Shown here: positions 8,654 through 17,277 of the stretch, in pieces
How the letters are laid out: each line of letters begins with the position of its first letter
Numbering within the stretch: position 1 is the stretch's first letter
Assembly: GCA_902557785.1 (NCBI GenBank)
Contig: CACEBP010000002.1
Location: 1 to 40,000, forward strand
Source of the DNA: an uncultured Pelagibacteraceae bacterium
GTDB lineage: Bacteria; Pseudomonadota; Alphaproteobacteria; Pelagibacterales; Pelagibacteraceae
Direction: 5' to 3'
DNA length: 40,000 nt
Translations under genes and position numbers: made by a program
Notes under the pieces: generated by a model
What the model was told of the DNA's origin: nothing
Database searches by the model: none
What the model saw: only the letters and a program-made list of their open reading frames with translations

Positions 8654-10373
8654 GTATCTTTTTAGCTTAATAATAATTTTTTTCAGCTCGCATACCTTAA
8701 GCGAGGACAAGATAGATATCTGGAATAATAAAAAAGATATTAACAAAGAAGAGAACGTCCAGTTGAATGAAAATCCTAAAAACCAAGAAACTCAATTGAA
8801 TTCTACGCAATCAATACAAGCTTTAGAGAAAATACAGATCCAAGAGGGCTCAGAAATACAAACAGATGAACAAAAAGTTTTTGGTATTTACGAACCAGCA
8901 AGTTTTGATTTTAATTTAAATATGTGGTCAACGACAAATGCTGAAGATTTAAGATCAAGTTTGAAAAGATTAGACAAGATCAATCTTTCAAAATCCTCTA
9001 GAGAGATATTGGAGGCTATATTGTTTTCGTTTTCATATCCACCACAAGGAATGACTGAAAAAGAATTTGTAGATATAAAAATTAATTGGTTAATAAACAA
9101 TGACCGCACAGAATTAATAGAAAGTTTTCTTAAACAAAATGATCAATTTGAAAGCAAAAGTAAAGCTGTTCAATACTTAGTTGATAAAAACATAGCAAGT
9201 GCCAATATAAAAGAGGGATGTGAAAAAATTGGTTTTATTGATGCGAAAATAAAAGACGCTTATTTAGAGAAATTTAAAATTTATTGTCTTATTTTTAATA
9301 AAAAACAACCTGAGGCTCAATTATTATTAGATTTATTGAGAGAGCAAAAACAATCAAGTAAATTTTATGATGATAAGATAAATTTTCTTCTTGGAGTAAC
9401 CGATAAATCTTCTGACAAAGTTAATGAAAAAAATCTTCTTAATTTTTATCTTTCAAGCATTACTATAAATAACTTTAAATATGAACCTAGTAAAAAAACT
9501 AAGCCAGAAATATGGAAATATCTAAATGCTGCAAATTTAATTAAATTAGAAGACGCGTCTGATAAAAAAAAATTAAAAGAATTAGAAATCGCAGCAAATA
9601 ATAATCAACTAAACAAAAACAAAATTTTTGAAATTTATAAACAAATACCTTTTAATTTAAATATATTAATAAATGCAAAAAACAATTATCAAACTTTAAA
9701 TAATGATAGCGATGCAAGAGCTCTAATTTATCAAAAATATTTATTGTCTGAATCAAATGACACAAAAATAGAATATCTTTTTTTATTAGAAGAATTATTT
9801 AAAAAAGCAGATTTAATTAATATTTACTCAAAATTTTTGAGTAATAGAATTGAGGAAATAGGAATAGAAAACCTTCCGGAAAGATATCAAGAGGCAGCAC
9901 TTTCAAGAATTGTCTCAGATGACGATCTTTTACTAGGAAAAGTAAAGTATAATGATAAAATTATACATCAATCCAAAATATTAAAGTATTATGTCGAAGG
10001 TGAAAATAAAAAAAAAGTTCAAAAAGATATAGATAAAATATTTAAAAAAATTAGCAAAAACAAAAAGTACTTTGTATCTGCTAAAGACCTAGCTTTAGCT
10101 GATGCATTAGTAAAGGATGGCTTCTCCCTGCCTACTAATTTTAAATATGAAGAGCTAGCTAAAAAATTTGATGTTCCCAAAAACTTACTGAAATTAATTG
10201 ATAATGATCAAAAAGCATTTTTAGCACTAAAGATAGTAGAGATAATCGGTGAAGATGAGCCACATGAACTAGATCCAGAAACTATTTTTTTTGTTACAAA
10301 TCTTTTAAATAAAATGAATTTAGTTAAAATAAGAAATAAAGTTATAAATTCTGCTCTACCATTAAGAACTTAA
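8634..10373 (+). CDS. Secreted/periplasmic helical protein, unknown function
   Basis: A 579-residue protein. I chose ATG 8634 over an in-frame TTG at 8622 because ATG gives a clean signal peptide: a basic start (MKLKSFR), a hydrophobic core to about residue 18, then a polar SSHTLSED cleavage region. The mature part begins with a Gln/Asn/Glu-rich low-complexity linker and then becomes strongly helical, with repeat-like segments reminiscent of TPR or alpha-solenoid proteins but no recognisable motif. Two Cys in the segment beginning EGCEKIGF and ending KIYCLIF are about 21 residues apart and could form a periplasmic disulfide. It resembles, from memory only, poorly annotated long helical proteins next to aroK in other Alphaproteobacteria. 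Followed after 19 nt by def. Function unknown. Confidence 0.8.
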   Translation: MKLKSFRYLFSLIIIFFSSHTLSEDKIDIWNNKKDINKEENVQLNENPKNQETQLNSTQSIQALEKIQIQEGSEIQTDEQKVFGIYEPASFDFNLNMWSTTNAEDLRSSLKRLDKINLSKSSREILEAILFSFSYPPQGMTEKEFVDIKINWLINNDRTELIESFLKQNDQFESKSKAVQYLVDKNIASANIKEGCEKIGFIDAKIKDAYLEKFKIYCLIFNKKQPEAQLLLDLLREQKQSSKFYDDKINFLLGVTDKSSDKVNEKNLLNFYLSSITINNFKYEPSKKTKPEIWKYLNAANLIKLEDASDKKKLKELEIAANNNQLNKNKIFEIYKQIPFNLNILINAKNNYQTLNNDSDARALIYQKYLLSESNDTKIEYLFLLEELFKKADLINIYSKFLSNRIEEIGIENLPERYQEAALSRIVSDDDLLLGKVKYNDKIIHQSKILKYYVEGENKKKVQKDIDKIFKKISKNKKYFVSAKDLALADALVKDGFSLPTNFKYEELAKKFDVPKNLLKLIDNDQKAFLALKIVEIIGEDEPHELDPETIFFVTNLLNKMNLVKIRNKVINSALPLRT

Positions 10374-10392
10374 TTAGAATATAATTTCACAA

Positions 10393-10917
10393 ATGACGAT
10401 TAGAAAGATTTTAACAGAACCAGATCCTTTTTTAAGACAAAAGTCTTCAAACGTAGAGGAAGTTAATGACGAGGTCAGATCTCTCATGGATGATATGTTG
10501 GAAACAATGTATGATGCTCCTGGCATTGGTTTAGCAGCGATACAAATAGGAATTCCAAAAAGGATAATTGTTATTGATTTAAGTAAAAAAGATGAGAAAA
10601 AAAATCCATTATATTTTGTAAATCCTGAAATCTTAGATAAATCTAATGATGATGCCTCATACGAAGAAGGTTGTTTATCAGTACCCAATCAGTTTGCAGA
10701 AATTAGTAGACCTGACACATGTACAGTAAAGTTTTTAGACTACAATGGAAAAGAAAAAATTCTTGAAGCTAAAGGTTTGCTTGCAACTTGCATACAACAT
10801 GAAATGGATCATTTAGAAGGTATATTATTTATAGATTACTTATCAAAATTAAAAAAAAGCATGATTATAAAAAAACTTTCTAAACAAAAAAAAACGTTAG
10901 AGAGAATAGTTGTATAG
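10393..10917 (+). CDS. def: Peptide deformylase
   Basis: Removes the formyl group from the N-terminal Met of nascent proteins. The 174-residue protein has all three family motifs: GIGLAAIQ (44-51), EGCLS (92-96) and QHEMDH (135-140). Metal ligands are expected at Cys94, His136 and His140, with Glu137 as the catalytic base. It is followed after 6 nt by fmt, the enzyme that adds the formyl group to Met-tRNA, and then truA, making a def-fmt-truA translation-related run. Assignment is certain. Confidence 0.98.
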   Translation: MTIRKILTEPDPFLRQKSSNVEEVNDEVRSLMDDMLETMYDAPGIGLAAIQIGIPKRIIVIDLSKKDEKKNPLYFVNPEILDKSNDDASYEEGCLSVPNQFAEISRPDTCTVKFLDYNGKEKILEAKGLLATCIQHEMDHLEGILFIDYLSKLKKSMIIKKLSKQKKTLERIVV

Positions 10918-10923
10918 AAATCG

Positions 10924-11844
10924 ATGTCTTTTAAAATTCTATTTATGGGGACACCCGAGTTCTCAGTTCCAATATTAAAATCAATTTTTGAGTCAAAACA
11001 TAAAGTCTTAGCAGTTTATACCCAGCCTCCTAAAAAAAAAAATAGAGGCCAAAAAATTTTTAATTCCCCAGTTCATGAATACGCTAAAAAATTTAAAATT
11101 TCAGTTCGTAATCCTATTTCTCTGAATCAAAAAGAAGAAATTGAGTATATTAAAAATTTAAAACCAGACATTGTTTTGGTTGTTGCCTACGGAAAAATTT
11201 TACCCAGCAATTTATTAAATTTAAAAGGTATTCATTTTATAAATATTCACGCATCTTTATTACCCAGGTGGAGAGGCGCAGCTCCAATTCAAAGGGCAAT
11301 CATGAATATGGATAGTGAAACCGGTATCTCGATAATGAAAATAGAGCCTAAGTTGGACTCAGGACCAGTAATGTTACAATCAAAAATAAAAATCCACCCC
11401 AATTTAAATTATGAGGAGCTAAGTAATGAAATGTCAAAAATGAGTGCTAAATTAATCTTAAACGCACTGGAATTAATTGAAAGTAATAAAGCTACATTCA
11501 AATCACAAAATGAGTCTAAAATTACTTACGCAAAAAAAATTGAAAAAACTGAAGCTAAAATTAACTGGTTCGATGATGCTCAAAAAATTATAGCAAAAAT
11601 TAATGCTTTAAACCCTAACCCAGGATGTTGGTTTGAGCTTGATGGATCAAGAATAAAAATAATTAAAGCAAAAAAAATAATTTGTGAGGGAAAACCAGGC
11701 ATAATTTTAGATGAAAAATTTACGATAGGTTGTTCAAAAAATGCCATCCAAATATTAGAAATTAAAAAAGAAGGAAAACAAAAAATGACTACAAAAGAAT
11801 TTTTAAAGGGAAATAAAATTAAAATTGGTCAAAATTTGAAATAA
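10924..11844 (+). CDS. fmt: Methionyl-tRNA formyltransferase
   Basis: Formylates initiator Met-tRNA using 10-formyl-tetrahydrofolate. The 306-residue length is normal. The N-terminal formyltransferase domain starts with ILFMGTPEFSVPIL, and the active-site region NIHASLLPRWRGAAPIQRAI contains the conserved Asn and His, followed by the Asp of KLDSGPVM. The C-terminal OB-like tRNA-binding domain covers about residues 205-306 and contains the ALNPNPGCWF segment. It is spaced 6 nt from def and 1 nt from truA, so the three genes are likely cotranscribed. Confidence 0.98.
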   Translation: MSFKILFMGTPEFSVPILKSIFESKHKVLAVYTQPPKKKNRGQKIFNSPVHEYAKKFKISVRNPISLNQKEEIEYIKNLKPDIVLVVAYGKILPSNLLNLKGIHFINIHASLLPRWRGAAPIQRAIMNMDSETGISIMKIEPKLDSGPVMLQSKIKIHPNLNYEELSNEMSKMSAKLILNALELIESNKATFKSQNESKITYAKKIEKTEAKINWFDDAQKIIAKINALNPNPGCWFELDGSRIKIIKAKKIICEGKPGIILDEKFTIGCSKNAIQILEIKKEGKQKMTTKEFLKGNKIKIGQNLK

Positions 11845-11845
11845 A

Positions 11846-12586
11846 ATGTTTAACTACCTTTTAAAAATTGAATATGATGGAACAAATTTTGTAGGCTGGC
11901 AAAGTCAAAAAAATGGAAAATCAATACAGAACAGCATAGAAAAAGTTTTAAAGAAAATTTTAAAAACTCAAATTAGATTAATAGGATCAGGAAGAACTGA
12001 TAAAGGGGTGCATGCTTTATCTCAATACGCAAATTTTAAATTCAAAAAAAAAATAAAGGAAAAAAAAACTTTCTTAAATTCTATTAATTTTTTTTTAAAG
12101 AAAAAAAATATAACAATTCTAGACATTAAAAAAGAAAACAATAATTTTCATGCAAGATTTAGCGCAAAATTACGAACTTATGAATATATAATAATAAATA
12201 GGCAGGGAGAATTATCAATTGATCGAGATAGAGCTTGGCATGTAAAAAAAAAAATAAATTTAAAATTGTTAAAACAGGGATCTAAAATTCTAGAAGGGAC
12301 ACATGATTTTTCAATTTTTAGAGCTTCTACTTGTTCTGCTAAATCACCGATAAAAAAAATGTTACCAATAAAAGTTAGTAAAAGTAATAGTAAAATTAAG
12401 ATAAGATTCAGTTCAAAATCATTCCTTCAAAATCAAGTTAGATCAATGGTTGGTTGTTTAAAGTATTTATCAACTGGTAAATGGAGTCTAAGTGATTTTA
12501 AAAAAGCTTTTAATTCAAAAAAAAGAGAGCGTTGCGCACCACCTGCACCCCCTTGTGGCTTGTATTTATTGAATGTTAAATATTAA
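11846..12586 (+). CDS. truA: tRNA pseudouridine(38-40) synthase
   Basis: Converts uridines 38-40 in the anticodon arm to pseudouridine. In this 246-residue protein the catalytic Asp is D52 in GSGRTDKGVHA, and the TruA-type FARFSAK-like HARFSAK segment and SFLQNQVRSMVG motif are present. The sequence is unusually lysine-rich, in line with the base composition of the whole window. It is the last gene of the def-fmt-truA run, and its stop codon shares 4 nt (12583-12586, TTAA) with the stop of the convergent glycosyltransferase gene. Confidence 0.97.
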   Translation: MFNYLLKIEYDGTNFVGWQSQKNGKSIQNSIEKVLKKILKTQIRLIGSGRTDKGVHALSQYANFKFKKKIKEKKTFLNSINFFLKKKNITILDIKKENNNFHARFSAKLRTYEYIIINRQGELSIDRDRAWHVKKKINLKLLKQGSKILEGTHDFSIFRASTCSAKSPIKKMLPIKVSKSNSKIKIRFSSKSFLQNQVRSMVGCLKYLSTGKWSLSDFKKAFNSKKRERCAPPAPPCGLYLLNVKY

Positions 12587-13356
12587 AATTTAAAAAGATT
12601 TTTTCCACCGTATTTCTTTATAGAATTAAAAGAAATAAAAAGAAGAGAAATAAAATTATCAAGAATATTCAGCTTGTTATAATCTTTATTAATTTTCCAA
12701 ATCCAGTAAAAATTTTTAAGATTATTGCTTTGAAGCGAATTTCTTCTAATCCTATATTTTGTTAAATATTCTTTTAAACAATATGCATATCCAATTTTTT
12801 TTAAAAGTTTACATTTAAAAAAAAAATCCTCACAAATCTTTGTATTGGTAAATTTGATATTTCCAATTATATTTCTTCTGATCATCATAGTGCTTGTTGC
12901 AATAGACGTATTTCTTAAAAAACTAATGTAATCAAGTTTTGTAGGGTTATTTATTTTTCTATTTTTCTCACCAAATGTTCTATAATTAGTATATGTAAAC
13001 AAAAAATTGTTATTTTTCATAAAACTAATTTGTTTTTTTAATTTATCTTTTTGCCATATATCATCAGAGTCGATAAATGCTAAATAAGGAGAAACTGATT
13101 TTTTAATTGCATAGTTTCTACAAAAACCAGCACCACGGTTTTTTTTCATAAAATAAACTTTAATATTTTTATTTTTTGAAATTTTTTTGAGTACAGATCT
13201 TGTTTTTTCATCTGAATAATCATCAACTATGATTAATTTCCAGTTTTTATAGGTCTGTTTTAAAACGCTCTTTATAGTTTCAGTAATTAATTGAGAGTTG
13301 TTATAATTAGGTAAAATAATATCTATTTTAGTCTTTTCTTTTTTTTTATTCTCCAT
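12583..13356 (-). CDS. Family 2 glycosyltransferase
   Basis: A 257-residue GT-A fold transferase. The N-terminus has IDIILPNYNN and the LIIVDDYS segment that bind the nucleotide, then NRGAGFCRNYAI and FIDSDDIW carrying the metal-binding DxD. No membrane segment is evident, so it probably works at the cytosolic face on a surface polysaccharide or lipid. I chose ATG 13356 because it precedes the canonical beta strand; an upstream extension to 13389 adds 11 residues that come from SET-gene sequence. Even so it begins within the last 34 nt of the SET gene. It is the terminal gene of the rpmH run, and its substrate cannot be told. Confidence 0.88.
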   Translation of the reverse strand: MENKKKEKTKIDIILPNYNNSQLITETIKSVLKQTYKNWKLIIVDDYSDEKTRSVLKKISKNKNIKVYFMKKNRGAGFCRNYAIKKSVSPYLAFIDSDDIWQKDKLKKQISFMKNNNFLFTYTNYRTFGEKNRKINNPTKLDYISFLRNTSIATSTMMIRRNIIGNIKFTNTKICEDFFFKCKLLKKIGYAYCLKEYLTKYRIRRNSLQSNNLKNFYWIWKINKDYNKLNILDNFISLLFISFNSIKKYGGKNLFKF

Positions 13357-13778
13357 CTTGACCCTTCTCTGACTATGTAACCACAACAATTCTTTGATCT
13401 ACAACGACAGGGATAATTTTTGTAATCTTCATCAAAGCTAAAGCCATAGTCATATGAAAATTCCTCTCCTTTGTTAATATCTTTTATTGCATACACCCAA
13501 ACTTTTAATCCTGTTCCAGTTACTTCACAATTAGGATTGCAAGAGTGATTAATTAATCTAGCTGTATTGAATTTAAAATCACCATCAAGATCATATCTCT
13601 TATTTAAATTAAAAAGATAAATTGCTTTATCATTATCATATTTTGGATTTTTTTCAGTTTCTCGCACAGTAATTACTTTTCCTTTATACTCAATTATTTT
13701 TGAACCTTTTTTAATATCTTTAGCTGCGTAGAGACCAAAATTATCAATTTTGGATCTTCTTACTTTATAAGGCTTCAC
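13323..13778 (-). CDS. SET-domain protein lysine methyltransferase
   Basis: A 151-residue stand-alone SET domain. SET enzymes transfer methyl from SAM to lysine side chains. Visible are the N-flanking FGLYAAKDIKKG, the SAM-binding RLINHSCNPNC (NHSC at 77-80), and the active-site segment EEFSYDYGF with Tyr109 and Tyr111. A post-SET-like CRCRSKNCCGYI with Cys124, Cys126 and Cys131 could bind zinc together with Cys84. The C-terminus is strongly basic. The start is GTG (13776-13778), overlapping the dapE TGA as GTGA. It sits downstream of dapE in the rpmH-to-glycosyltransferase run. The key residues are intact, so it should be active; a bacterial substrate (for example a ribosomal or DNA-binding protein) is speculation. 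Confidence 0.88.
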   Translation of the reverse strand: MKPYKVRRSKIDNFGLYAAKDIKKGSKIIEYKGKVITVRETEKNPKYDNDKAIYLFNLNKRYDLDGDFKFNTARLINHSCNPNCEVTGTGLKVWVYAIKDINKGEEFSYDYGFSFDEDYKNYPCRCRSKNCCGYIVREGSRWRIKKKKRLK

Positions 13779-14932
13779 TTAAAATAATCCTCAAGAATTC
13801 TAAGATATATTTTTGATAAATTCTTTAAATCTTTTAATGGCACACACTCGTCTACTCTATGCATTGTTTTATTAACTAAGCCAAATTCTAGACAAGGTGA
13901 AATTTTTCTAATAAATCTTGCATCTGATGTACCACCAGTTGTAGAAAAAACAGGTGTTATTTTAGTGATTTTTTTAATTATGTTTCTAGCCATATAAATA
14001 GTTTTATTTGGCTTAGTGAGAAACGACTCGCCACTAACATGAAAATCTATTTTAAATTTGCATTTATTTTTATTACTTAAGTTTTTCACTATTGAATTAA
14101 TTTTCTTCTTTAAACTGCTAGAGGTATGAAGATTATTAAACCTGATATTAAATTGAGCTTTAGCTCTTGCCGGAATAACATTAGTAGCTTTATTGTCTAC
14201 ATTTATCGATGTTAATTCTAAATTTGAAGGCTGAAAATTTTTATTACCTTTATCTAATTTTTGCTCTTTTAGTTTTTTACAAATTTTTAATAATGTATTT
14301 ATTGGATTATTTGATAAATGCGGATAAGCAACGTGGCCTTGTGATCCAGAGATTATTATTGTTCCAGATATACTTCCACGTCTTCCTATTTTGATCATCT
14401 CTCCAAGTTTATTTGGATTTGTAGGCTCACCTACAATACAAAAATCTATTTTTTCATTTTTCATTTTTAAATAGTCAACAACTTTTTTCGTTCCATTAAT
14501 TGCAAACCCTTCTTCATCACCAGTAATTAAGAAGCTTATTGAACCACTTAAATTTTTGTTCCTTTGTAAAAATTTACTTACTGCTGCTGTAAAGCAAGCA
14601 ATTGAACTTTTCATATCATTTGCACCTCTTCCAATTAAATGGTTTTTTTTCACCGTTGGTTTGAAAGGATTAACAGTCCAATCTTTTAAATTTCCTGGAG
14701 GAACTACGTCTGTATGGCCAGCATAGCATAGGTTAGGCTTTTTTTTACCAATTCTTGCGTAAAGATTTTTTATTGGTTTACTTCCTTTACCTTTAAATTC
14801 TAGAATTTTACAATTAAAGCCTAATTTTTTTAATTTTTTACTTAGAAATTTAATCGCCCCTGCATCTTTAGGAGTTACACTTGGGAATCTTATCAAATCT
14901 TTAGATAATTTTAATTCGTTAATTATAGCCAT
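13775..14932 (-). CDS. dapE: Succinyl-diaminopimelate desuccinylase
   Basis: Hydrolyses N-succinyl-LL-diaminopimelate to LL-DAP, on the path to lysine and meso-DAP for peptidoglycan. The 385-residue M20-family enzyme has metal ligands in AGHTDVVPPGN (His73), GRGANDMKSS (Asp106) and ITGDEEGFAINGT (Glu140/Glu141 as catalytic and metal-binding residues), a dimerisation domain in the middle, and the C-terminal FSTTGGTSDARF and the conserved His near the end (NKTMHRVDE). It overlaps dapD by 1 nt (TGATG) and the SET gene by 4 nt. Assignment is firm because the preceding pathway gene dapD is adjacent. Confidence 0.97.
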   Translation of the reverse strand: MAIINELKLSKDLIRFPSVTPKDAGAIKFLSKKLKKLGFNCKILEFKGKGSKPIKNLYARIGKKKPNLCYAGHTDVVPPGNLKDWTVNPFKPTVKKNHLIGRGANDMKSSIACFTAAVSKFLQRNKNLSGSISFLITGDEEGFAINGTKKVVDYLKMKNEKIDFCIVGEPTNPNKLGEMIKIGRRGSISGTIIISGSQGHVAYPHLSNNPINTLLKICKKLKEQKLDKGNKNFQPSNLELTSINVDNKATNVIPARAKAQFNIRFNNLHTSSSLKKKINSIVKNLSNKNKCKFKIDFHVSGESFLTKPNKTIYMARNIIKKITKITPVFSTTGGTSDARFIRKISPCLEFGLVNKTMHRVDECVPLKDLKNLSKIYLRILEDYFK

Positions 14933-15759
14933 CAGTCTCTAAGCAAGTCATTTATAGATGTTTTACTTCTAGTTTTCTCATCAACCTTTTTTACAATAAC
15001 TGCGCAGTACAATGAAGGTCCATTAGGGTTAGATTTGCTCGGCAAGCTTCCAGGAACGACGACTGAATATGCAGGCACTTTTCCATAATAGATTTCTCCA
15101 GAGTTTCTATCAACTATTTTTGTAGATGCGCCGATGTAAACTCCCATTGATAAAACAGCACCTTCTTCAACTAAAACGCCTTCAGCAATTTCAGATCGAG
15201 CACCAATAAAACAATTATCTTCAATAATTACTGGACCAGCTTGAAGCGGTTCAAGCACACCCCCTATACCTGCACCTCCAGAAATATGACAATTTTTACC
15301 AACTTGAGCACATGAGCCAACAGACGCCCAAGTGTCAATCATTGTGCCTTCATCCACATAAGCTCCAAGATTTACAAAACTAGGCATCAAAACAACATTT
15401 TTAGCAATGTATGCTCCTTTTCTTACAACTCCATTAGGGACATGACGATATCCTGCTTTCTTCCAATCTTTCTCTCTCCATTTTACTGTTTTGCCAGGTA
15501 CTTTGTCATACCAAGTGGTATAAGGGCCCTTCATCATTTCCATTTTATTTATTCTAAAGCTCAACAAAATAGCTTTTTTAATCCATTGATTTACAACCCA
15601 ACTGCCATTTAGTTTATTTGCTACTCTAATTTTTCCACTATCAACTAAATTAATAGTTTCATTAATAGCCTTTACTAACTTTTTATCTGACTTTGGACCT
15701 ACTTTTTCTTTTTTTTCAAAACTTTCGTTTATTATTTTTTCAAGCTTATCGTAACTCAT
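14932..15759 (-). CDS. dapD: Tetrahydrodipicolinate N-succinyltransferase
   Basis: Succinylates tetrahydrodipicolinate using succinyl-CoA, the step before SDAP aminotransferase and DapE. The 275-residue protein has an N-terminal helical domain and then a left-handed beta-helix built from hexapeptide repeats (about residues 110-210), with segments such as [21 protein letters not shown] and [29 protein letters not shown] characteristic of DapD. It begins 14 nt inside the HAD gene and has an unusually strong Shine-Dalgarno sequence in that overlap, which may raise its translation independently. Confidence 0.97.
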   Translation of the reverse strand: MSYDKLEKIINESFEKKEKVGPKSDKKLVKAINETINLVDSGKIRVANKLNGSWVVNQWIKKAILLSFRINKMEMMKGPYTTWYDKVPGKTVKWREKDWKKAGYRHVPNGVVRKGAYIAKNVVLMPSFVNLGAYVDEGTMIDTWASVGSCAQVGKNCHISGGAGIGGVLEPLQAGPVIIEDNCFIGARSEIAEGVLVEEGAVLSMGVYIGASTKIVDRNSGEIYYGKVPAYSVVVPGSLPSKSNPNGPSLYCAVIVKKVDEKTRSKTSINDLLRD

Positions 15760-16411
15760 TAATCTCCTTTAAAAATTTTGCTAAGTTGTCAGTCTTATAA
15801 TTAATGAAATCTGAGTCTGAATACTTTGCTGCCCATGGTTCATCATTTTTAATCCAAACAGTTTTCATTCCTAATTCGTATGCTGGCTTTAAATTTCTCG
15901 CAATATCCTCAAAGAATATACAATATTGTGGCTCAATTTTGTAATTTTCTACCAATTTTTTGTATGGTTCCTTTGAAGGTTTAGGAATAAACTCACAGTC
16001 TCTTATATCAAAAATTCCATCAAAAAGCTTATCAATTCCAATTCTTTTTGTAACATTAAGAGCATGAGCTCTAGAACCATTAGTAAAAATTATTTTTTTT
16101 CCATCTAATTTTTTAATTTCATCCTTTAAATCTTCATCTTTATCTAAAAAACTAAGATCTACGTCATGAACAAATTCTAAAAACTCATCAGCATCAATTT
16201 TGTGGTTTTTAATCATCCCGTTTAAAGTTGTATTATATTCTTGAAAATAGCTTTTTTGAATTTTCCTAGCCTCTTCGAGGTTTACACTTAATTTTTCAGA
16301 GATAAATTTTGACATTTTTTTGTCTACTTGTTCAAAAACTTTAGTAGCTCCATCATAAAGCGTATTATCTAAATCAAACAACCAAAATTTTATATATTTT
16401 AAATCTCTCAT
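15746..16411 (-). CDS. HAD-family hydrolase, probable pyrimidine 5'-nucleotidase type
   Basis: A 221-residue haloacid dehalogenase-fold phosphatase. The nucleophile motif [11 protein letters not shown] (Asp13, Asp15) is followed by a helical cap, the [10 protein letters not shown] motif II (Thr/Ser), a Lys in the [10 protein letters not shown] region, and FFEDIARNL as the metal-binding motif. The DLDNTLYDG form and helical cap are seen in SDT1/PHM8-like pyrimidine 5'-nucleotidases, the usual annotation of this gene between argB and dapD in Alphaproteobacteria. It overlaps argB by 4 nt and dapD by 14 nt. The superfamily is certain; the substrate is inferred. Confidence 0.85.
   Translation of the reverse strand: MRDLKYIKFWLFDLDNTLYDGATKVFEQVDKKMSKFISEKLSVNLEEARKIQKSYFQEYNTTLNGMIKNHKIDADEFLEFVHDVDLSFLDKDEDLKDEIKKLDGKKIIFTNGSRAHALNVTKRIGIDKLFDGIFDIRDCEFIPKPSKEPYKKLVENYKIEPQYCIFFEDIARNLKPAYELGMKTVWIKNDEPWAAKYSDSDFINYKTDNLAKFLKEINELR
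15762..15770 (-). promoter_or_regulatory. Strong ribosome binding site of dapD
   Basis: On the minus strand the bases AAAGGAGAT precede the dapD ATG (15759), with GGAG only 4 nt upstream of the ATG. The site lies within the HAD gene's coding sequence. It is one of the few long Shine-Dalgarno matches in a window where most genes have weak ones, and it supports the chosen start. Confidence 0.6.
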
Positions 16412-17277
16412 TCTCTAATTAATGTACCGGATCCCGAATCCGAAAAAATTTCATGTAAAACTGAGTGAGGTTTTCTTCCATCAAGAATTACTACACCTTT
16501 TACTCCATTTTGCACAGCATCAACACAATTTTCTATTTTAGGTATCATACCGCCTTGAACAACTTTCCATTTAATTAGATTTTCAAGATCGAAAGGTTTA
16601 ATTTCTGATATTAACTTTTTCTGATCATCGTAAACACCTTCTACATTTGTCATTAATATTAGTCTTCTTGATTTAAGTTTTTTTGCAATAGCACTTGCCG
16701 CAGTATCACCATTAATATTATATGTCTGATTATGTTTTCCTAAACCTAAAGGAGCTATAATTGGAATTTTATTTTCATTTAGTGCATTTTGAATTAAACT
16801 ATCATTTATATTGTTTGGTATTCCAACAAAACCAAGTTCCTCTCTTTCAGGCTCAACCTCAATTATACTGTCAGCCTTAGTATGAAACGAGGCTGCTTCT
16901 GAGCCCAATTTCTTGAGAGAACTTACTATATCTTTATTAAAATCAATTAATACTTCTTCTACTATATCAATTATATTTTTATCAGTAACTCTTAAACCAT
17001 TAATAAATTTTGATACAATTTTTTTCTTTTCCAACTCTCTTTTAATTCTTGGACCACCACCATGAACAACTATAATTGATAGACCTAATTTATTAAGAAC
17101 ATTTATATCAGATATAAAGTTATTAAAAACATTTCTATCTATTAGTACGTTTCCTCCATATTTGATTACTATTTTTTCTTTTTCATATTTTTTAATGTAT
17201 TTCTGAACAATATTTATGTCTGGAGCTTTCTCAGGCCAAAATTTTTTTATCTCGTCTAGAGAAACATTTTTTGACAT
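16408..17277 (-). CDS. argB: Acetylglutamate kinase
   Basis: Phosphorylates N-acetylglutamate, the second step of arginine synthesis. The 289-residue protein shows the amino-acid-kinase features IVIKYGGNVLI near the start, IIVVHGGGPRIKREL (Gly-rich phosphate-binding loop), FINGLRVTD (substrate Arg), NINGDTAASAIAKKL, and the C-terminal VQGGMIPKIENCVDAV. The relatively long N-terminal helix is the kind found in hexameric, arginine-sensitive forms, so feedback inhibition is possible. It begins directly next to the yidC stop codon and overlaps the HAD gene by 4 nt. The later/earlier pathway enzyme ArgJ is encoded at 30612. Confidence 0.97.
   Translation of the reverse strand: MSKNVSLDEIKKFWPEKAPDINIVQKYIKKYEKEKIVIKYGGNVLIDRNVFNNFISDINVLNKLGLSIIVVHGGGPRIKRELEKKKIVSKFINGLRVTDKNIIDIVEEVLIDFNKDIVSSLKKLGSEAASFHTKADSIIEVEPEREELGFVGIPNNINDSLIQNALNENKIPIIAPLGLGKHNQTYNINGDTAASAIAKKLKSRRLILMTNVEGVYDDQKKLISEIKPFDLENLIKWKVVQGGMIPKIENCVDAVQNGVKGVVILDGRKPHSVLHEIFSDSGSGTLIRE

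Noticed and set aside
10374..10688. 104-codon ORF on - strand over def
   Set aside because: Covers the def active-site motifs in antisense and has no features of its own.
13357..13389. 11-residue N-terminal extension of the glycosyltransferase
   Set aside because: The extension is in SET-gene coding sequence and is not family-like; the beta strand that opens the GT-A fold begins soon after ATG 13356.
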